Assembly: GCA_946885665.1 (NCBI GenBank)
Contig: CAMPGT010000050.1
Coordinates: forward strand, 1 to 17,248
Length of the DNA stretch: 17,248 nt
DNA from: an uncultured Chitinophagaceae bacterium
Lineage (GTDB): Bacteria > Bacteroidota > Bacteroidia > Chitinophagales > Chitinophagaceae
Direction of reading: 5' to 3'
Both the position numbers and the translations under genes were made by a program. Positions 14,463 through 17,248 of the stretch are shown one piece after another (position 1 is the stretch's first letter; each line of letters begins with the position of its first letter). Below the pieces are notes generated by a model. The model saw only the letters and a program-made list of their open reading frames with translations. It was not told where the DNA came from and ran no database searches.

Positions 14463-15104
14463 ATGTCGGAGCAATACGGCAAGTTTTCGGTGAAACTTTA
14501 TACTGCTGTGGGTGCAGCCCTTGGCTGGCTGGCGCTGGTCCTTCAATTGTATCTTTTGCTGGAGAACAGGAAGGTTTCGGTGGCTGAATCCCTGCTGCGT
14601 TATTTCAGTTATTTCACGATTCTCACCAATCTTCTTGCTGCACTTGCTTTTACCGCTGTGTGGGTGAATTGGCGAAATGGGTTATCGAGGTGGCTGCGAA
14701 GTTCAAAGGTATTAAGTGCGGTCACCGTGTATATTGTGATCGTCGGGGTGGTGTACAACGTAATACTAAGAACTCTTTGGGATCCGCAGGGCTTGCAGAG
14801 GCCGGTAGATGAATACCTGCATACTTTTCAGCCATTGTATTTTTTGCTTTTCTGGCTGCTGTACGTCCCGAAGAAAGATATTAAATGGAAGTATGCGATT
14901 ACCTGGTTGTGCTATCCCGCGCTATATATCGTTTACCTGCTTTTGCTGGGGATGTTGACGCAGTTTTATCCTTATCCGTTTGCAGATGTTGGTAAGCTCG
15001 GTTATGTCACCGCGCTCTTAAACGGCCTGGCAATTATCTCTGGTTTTTTTATTACTGCACTGGTTTTGGTTGCCGCTTCCCGGATCATGAAGAACCAGCC
15101 GTAG
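14463..15104 (+). CDS. Pr6Pr family membrane protein
   Basis: The 213-residue protein is almost entirely hydrophobic, with about six membrane segments starting near residue 10 (A-V-G-A-A-L-G-W-L-A-L-V-L-Q-L). It has the family features R-Y-F-S-Y-F-T-I-L-T-N-L in the second segment, V-Y-N-V-I-L-R in the fourth, and H-T-F-Q-P-L-Y-F-L-L-F-W-L, with Y-P-Y-P-F near the fifth. This is the pattern of the Pr6Pr family, related to FAR-17a/AIG1-like hydrolases. The conserved Asn and Thr of S-Y-F-T-x-x-T-N and the later His are present, but activity in bacteria is not established. The gene starts 26 bases after the EVE gene, and its last 20 bases overlap the 3' end of the convergent gene. Confidence 0.85.
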   Translation: MSEQYGKFSVKLYTAVGAALGWLALVLQLYLLLENRKVSVAESLLRYFSYFTILTNLLAALAFTAVWVNWRNGLSRWLRSSKVLSAVTVYIVIVGVVYNVILRTLWDPQGLQRPVDEYLHTFQPLYFLLFWLLYVPKKDIKWKYAITWLCYPALYIVYLLLLGMLTQFYPYPFADVGKLGYVTALLNGLAIISGFFITALVLVAASRIMKNQP

Positions 15105-16626
15105 TCGAATGTGTGTCGATAAAACAAATTTCATTTGCCTTTAGCTCTTGCAATACAGGCTCATAAATTTCAGGTACTGTTGGAATATGAAGCCCTTTGA
15201 GCGTGATCTTACCCTGTAAAATCAATGTCGCTGCAATGGCCAGCGGCAGGCCCACAGTCTTCGCCATGGCCGTTCGTTCACTGTTTTCGCCTTTTACAAT
15301 GAGGCTGCTGTTAACGGTATGCGCGATGCCGTTCAGAACATATTCAATTTCATGCAGCATCACGACCATATCTTGATCTTCCGGGTTCAGCGCCAGCTTT
15401 TTTTCGAGGCTGAACTGCAGTACGTCGGCTGCGCTGCACCATCCCATATTGATCAGCGTTTGTTCGTCGTCCATTCCCAGGTAAAACAACTGCTGTATGG
15501 CCAGGTTGGCTTCCTGCATCTGGCCCGCAACCGTTGCCGCGGCTTTCTGCTTCACTTCGTCGAGGTTTACATCCATCAGCCTGCCCTTGCCATTCACCAT
15601 CATGAATTCCTGGAGGTCCCTCTTTTCATCGTCGCCGGTAGTTTCCTCCACGCTTAACAGTTGCTGCAATTTATCGAGCAGCATTCCCGTTTGCACGAAT
15701 TTGGAGGTGAGCTGTTTTTCGATCCATTCCAAAAATCCGTGCCTGTTGAGGTGCAATTGAAAAAATTGCTTCAGCGACATGCCATCGGTGTTGTACTGTT
15801 TTTCTTCGTCCGTCAATTTCAACTGAATGATGTTTTTCCAACCGAAGACGAATTCGGGATATCGCAGCGTTGTGCGCATGAATGTTTGCGCGTCTTCGAG
15901 TCCGTAAGCGAGTTGGTAATTCAGTGAATCCCTGTTGGGGTAGTATGCCAGCACGCCGGCTTGTGGAACATGTACAAGTTTGGATATTTGAAACAGCTCT
16001 TCATACGGCAATGATACCTCGCGGTTGTTTTCCCTGTAAACAGCGCCGGCTTTGCCTGCAAGCACTACGTTGCGCGGGTTCCAACTGATCTTGTACCGCC
16101 ACGGGTTGTCGTCGCTGTCGGGTGAAACCAGTCCGCCGCAATGCGAACGGAAGCCCGTAATATTGGCGCCCTTATTTTTCAGGTTGCGTAGCAGGGACAT
16201 GGTGCTCATGTGGTCGATGCCGGGATCGAGGCCCATTTCGCATAAGAACAAAAGATTTTTGTCGCTGATCTCATTGCGCAGCGCCTCCAAACGGTCATCA
16301 ACATACGAAGCTGTAAGCAGGTCTTTTCCATATTGCAGGCAGTCTTTGGCAACAAGGAAATGGAGTGATGGAGGCAGAAGAGAAATGACAATGTCTGCGC
16401 TCATGATCCATTGTGTGCGGTCGTCATCATTTTCTGCATTGATGGCACGGGCATCGGTATTTACGGCGCCCTTTGTTTTGGCAAGGGCGGCAGCGGGGTT
16501 GCCGTCAAGAACCGTGAGCCGCCAGTTATTGACTGCGAGTTGGTCTACGAGGTACTCAATCAGAAACAAGCTTGATTTTCCGGCTCCGAAAATGACGATG
16601 TGCTTCAAATGGTTGGTATTTGACAC
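15085..16626 (-). CDS. Saccharopine dehydrogenase family protein (LYS9-like)
   Basis: The 513-residue product opens with an NAD(P)-binding Rossmann strand I-V-I-F-G-A-G-K-S-S (10-19), then I-S-L-L-P-P and the family motif C-E-M-G-L-D-P-G-I-D-H-M. The substrate-domain stretch F-R-S-H-C-G-G-L-V-S-P follows, with N-P-W-R-Y-K-I-S-W. The C-terminal part returns to the Rossmann fold with K-T-V-G-L-P-L-A-I-A-A. Family members make saccharopine or related opine-type bonds in lysine metabolism, and the true substrate here is not known. Roughly 80 residues between T-L-R-Y-P (about 252) and L-F-Y-L-G-M are a charged helical stretch longer than in the yeast-type enzyme, probably a lineage-specific lid. 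The gene overlaps the convergent Pr6Pr gene by 20 bases. Confidence 0.88.
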   Translation of the reverse strand: MSNTNHLKHIVIFGAGKSSLFLIEYLVDQLAVNNWRLTVLDGNPAAALAKTKGAVNTDARAINAENDDDRTQWIMSADIVISLLPPSLHFLVAKDCLQYGKDLLTASYVDDRLEALRNEISDKNLLFLCEMGLDPGIDHMSTMSLLRNLKNKGANITGFRSHCGGLVSPDSDDNPWRYKISWNPRNVVLAGKAGAVYRENNREVSLPYEELFQISKLVHVPQAGVLAYYPNRDSLNYQLAYGLEDAQTFMRTTLRYPEFVFGWKNIIQLKLTDEEKQYNTDGMSLKQFFQLHLNRHGFLEWIEKQLTSKFVQTGMLLDKLQQLLSVEETTGDDEKRDLQEFMMVNGKGRLMDVNLDEVKQKAAATVAGQMQEANLAIQQLFYLGMDDEQTLINMGWCSAADVLQFSLEKKLALNPEDQDMVVMLHEIEYVLNGIAHTVNSSLIVKGENSERTAMAKTVGLPLAIAATLILQGKITLKGLHIPTVPEIYEPVLQELKANEICFIDTHSTTAGSS

Positions 16627-16659
16627 TACAAAGTAAGCAGACGGGCTTCAATTTCCCGC

Positions 16660-17103
16660 TTAACTTTTGATGTTGGTAATACTGTATGAGATGGAAACGC
16701 CCCGGTTGCTTTTTGGCACTTCGACCGTTTGCTGAGCTCCGGCAGAAATATTTTCGGCATGAACCGTTTGTGTCCGAACCACCTTTTTCTCGGGCCCCAG
16801 GTATTTGATCTCTATAGACACACGCTGCAGGGGTACTTCGCTGTTATTAGACACCTCGAACATCAGGTTCGAAATTCCACCGAGAAGGCCAACCTTATAT
16901 TCATTGGGTTCAACGTTCACCAGGTTATAAAGGTTTTCCGTGGTGGCTGCTGGTGAGGTGATCTTTTCGTTCAGCTCGGATGGTTTGGCCGGTGGTTTTG
17001 ATTCTTTGAAAACAATTGGTGCATCATCCTGTTTGTCGGGTGCCGCTGTGGGCGCTTTTTGTTTTGTGCCGGTATTTTTTGCCGCGGTCACTTCCTGCAC
17101 CAC
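16660..17103 (-). CDS. Unrecognised protein, C-terminal part (probably frameshifted)
   Basis: The frame is open from just after a TAA at 17140-17142 down to the stop at 16660. The only start codons are GTGs at 17103, 17100 and 17091, none with a convincing context. The first about 55 residues are a Lys/Pro/Ala-rich linker. The rest is a beta-rich domain (Y-K-V-G-L-L-G-G-I-S-N-L-M-F-E-V, V-P-L-Q-R-V-S-I-E-I-K-Y-L-G, Q-T-V-E-V-P) of the immunoglobulin-like kind that measures tail-to-tail residues in envelope proteins. There is no signal peptide at the GTG start, which argues that the true start is further upstream and that this is the C-terminus of the gene visible at 17088-17248. I do not recognise the family. 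It ends I-K-S-stop. Confidence 0.6.
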   Translation of the reverse strand: MVQEVTAAKNTGTKQKAPTAAPDKQDDAPIVFKESKPPAKPSELNEKITSPAATTENLYNLVNVEPNEYKVGLLGGISNLMFEVSNNSEVPLQRVSIEIKYLGPEKKVVRTQTVHAENISAGAQQTVEVPKSNRGVSISYSITNIKS

Positions 17104-17248
17104 TTCGGCAGGGGAAGGTTCTGCAGGTCCTGTATCGCCTTATTGATGTTGGCTTCTGTAAATCCGTACGCTTTGCCGCGATATTCGATCGAGTTGATGC
17201 GCCTGAGTTGTTCGCGCAGGATGTCTTCCAGCGGCACGTTGGCTTTCC
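17088..17248 (-). CDS. Partial unrecognised gene at the right edge, other reading frame
   Basis: From the window edge, the minus-strand frame starting at base 17246 is open for 52 codons and stops at TGA 17088-17090. It begins A-N-V-P-L-E-D-I-L-R-E-Q-L-R-R-I-N, continues I-E-Y-R-G-K-A-Y-G-F and E-A-N-I-N-K-A-I-Q-D-L, and then degenerates to N-L-P-L-P-K-W-C-R-K. The helix-strand-helix look of the first 42 residues is protein-like; the last ten are not, and the adjacent frame reads more naturally from there. A missing base in the G-run at 17111-17114 would fuse this sequence in frame to the linker and beta domain at 16660-17103. I cannot assign a family from so short a piece. Confidence 0.55.
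   Translation of the reverse strand, partial: KANVPLEDILREQLRRINSIEYRGKAYGFTEANINKAIQDLQNLPLPKWCRK

Noticed and set aside
1..17248. Defence, toxin-antitoxin, prophage or secretion system
   Set aside because: No nuclease, integrase, transposase, toxin or antitoxin motifs were found; the genes are core metabolism, repair and envelope functions.

Overview
The window looks like a chromosomal housekeeping segment of a Bacteroidota bacterium, most likely a Chitinophagaceae-type genome. The lineage call rests on four things: Bacteroidota-type promoter motifs (TAnnTTTG at -7, one with TTTG at -33); a DUF1599 gene followed by a BT_3928-type DoxX/MauE membrane protein; the DUF721 - recF - TPR protein - ribH neighbourhood common in this phylum; and a BshC with the TAHQP signature. 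No rRNA, tRNA, CRISPR array, insertion sequence, phage gene or defence island is visible, and there is no gene-free stretch longer than about 135 bases.

Layout. 1-70: 3' end of a probable aldose 1-epimerase gene. 109-933: secreted SMP-30/NHL-type beta-propeller. 989-2590: bshC (bacillithiol synthesis), meeting ndk-purE (minus strand) stop-to-stop with no spacer. A divergent region of about 100 bp separates ndk from nrnA (DHH phosphoesterase), which is followed by a two-domain FKBP lipoprotein. This converges on folP (minus). DUF1599, the BT_3928-type protein and an OppB/DppB-type permease follow on the plus strand and converge on recF-DUF721 (minus). pdhA (E1 alpha), a membrane-anchored TPR protein, ribH, a LutA-like CCG-domain protein, an EVE-domain protein and a Pr6Pr membrane protein follow on the plus strand. 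A saccharopine dehydrogenase-like gene (minus) overlaps the Pr6Pr gene tail to tail. The right edge holds the 3' part of an unrecognised minus-strand gene that appears to be frameshifted.

The genes are mostly independent core functions: purine, folate and riboflavin metabolism, low-molecular-weight thiol, nucleotide turnover, replication/repair, pyruvate oxidation and envelope folding. There is no single dedicated pathway.

The most unusual content lies between the genes. Three arrays of 7-base tandem repeats sit at gene ends. One fills the whole gap between two convergent genes in perfect 7-nt register while changing its unit sequence along the way. One is an inverted pair flanking a 96-nt spacer and stopping one base before a start codon. 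One occupies the gap in front of ribH. In addition, four genes in the window end with the same nine bases, AAA AGT TAA (Lys-Ser-stop), which is the core of the GTTAAAA repeat unit. I found no convincing new multi-gene system; the heptamer arrays are the best candidate for something poorly described.
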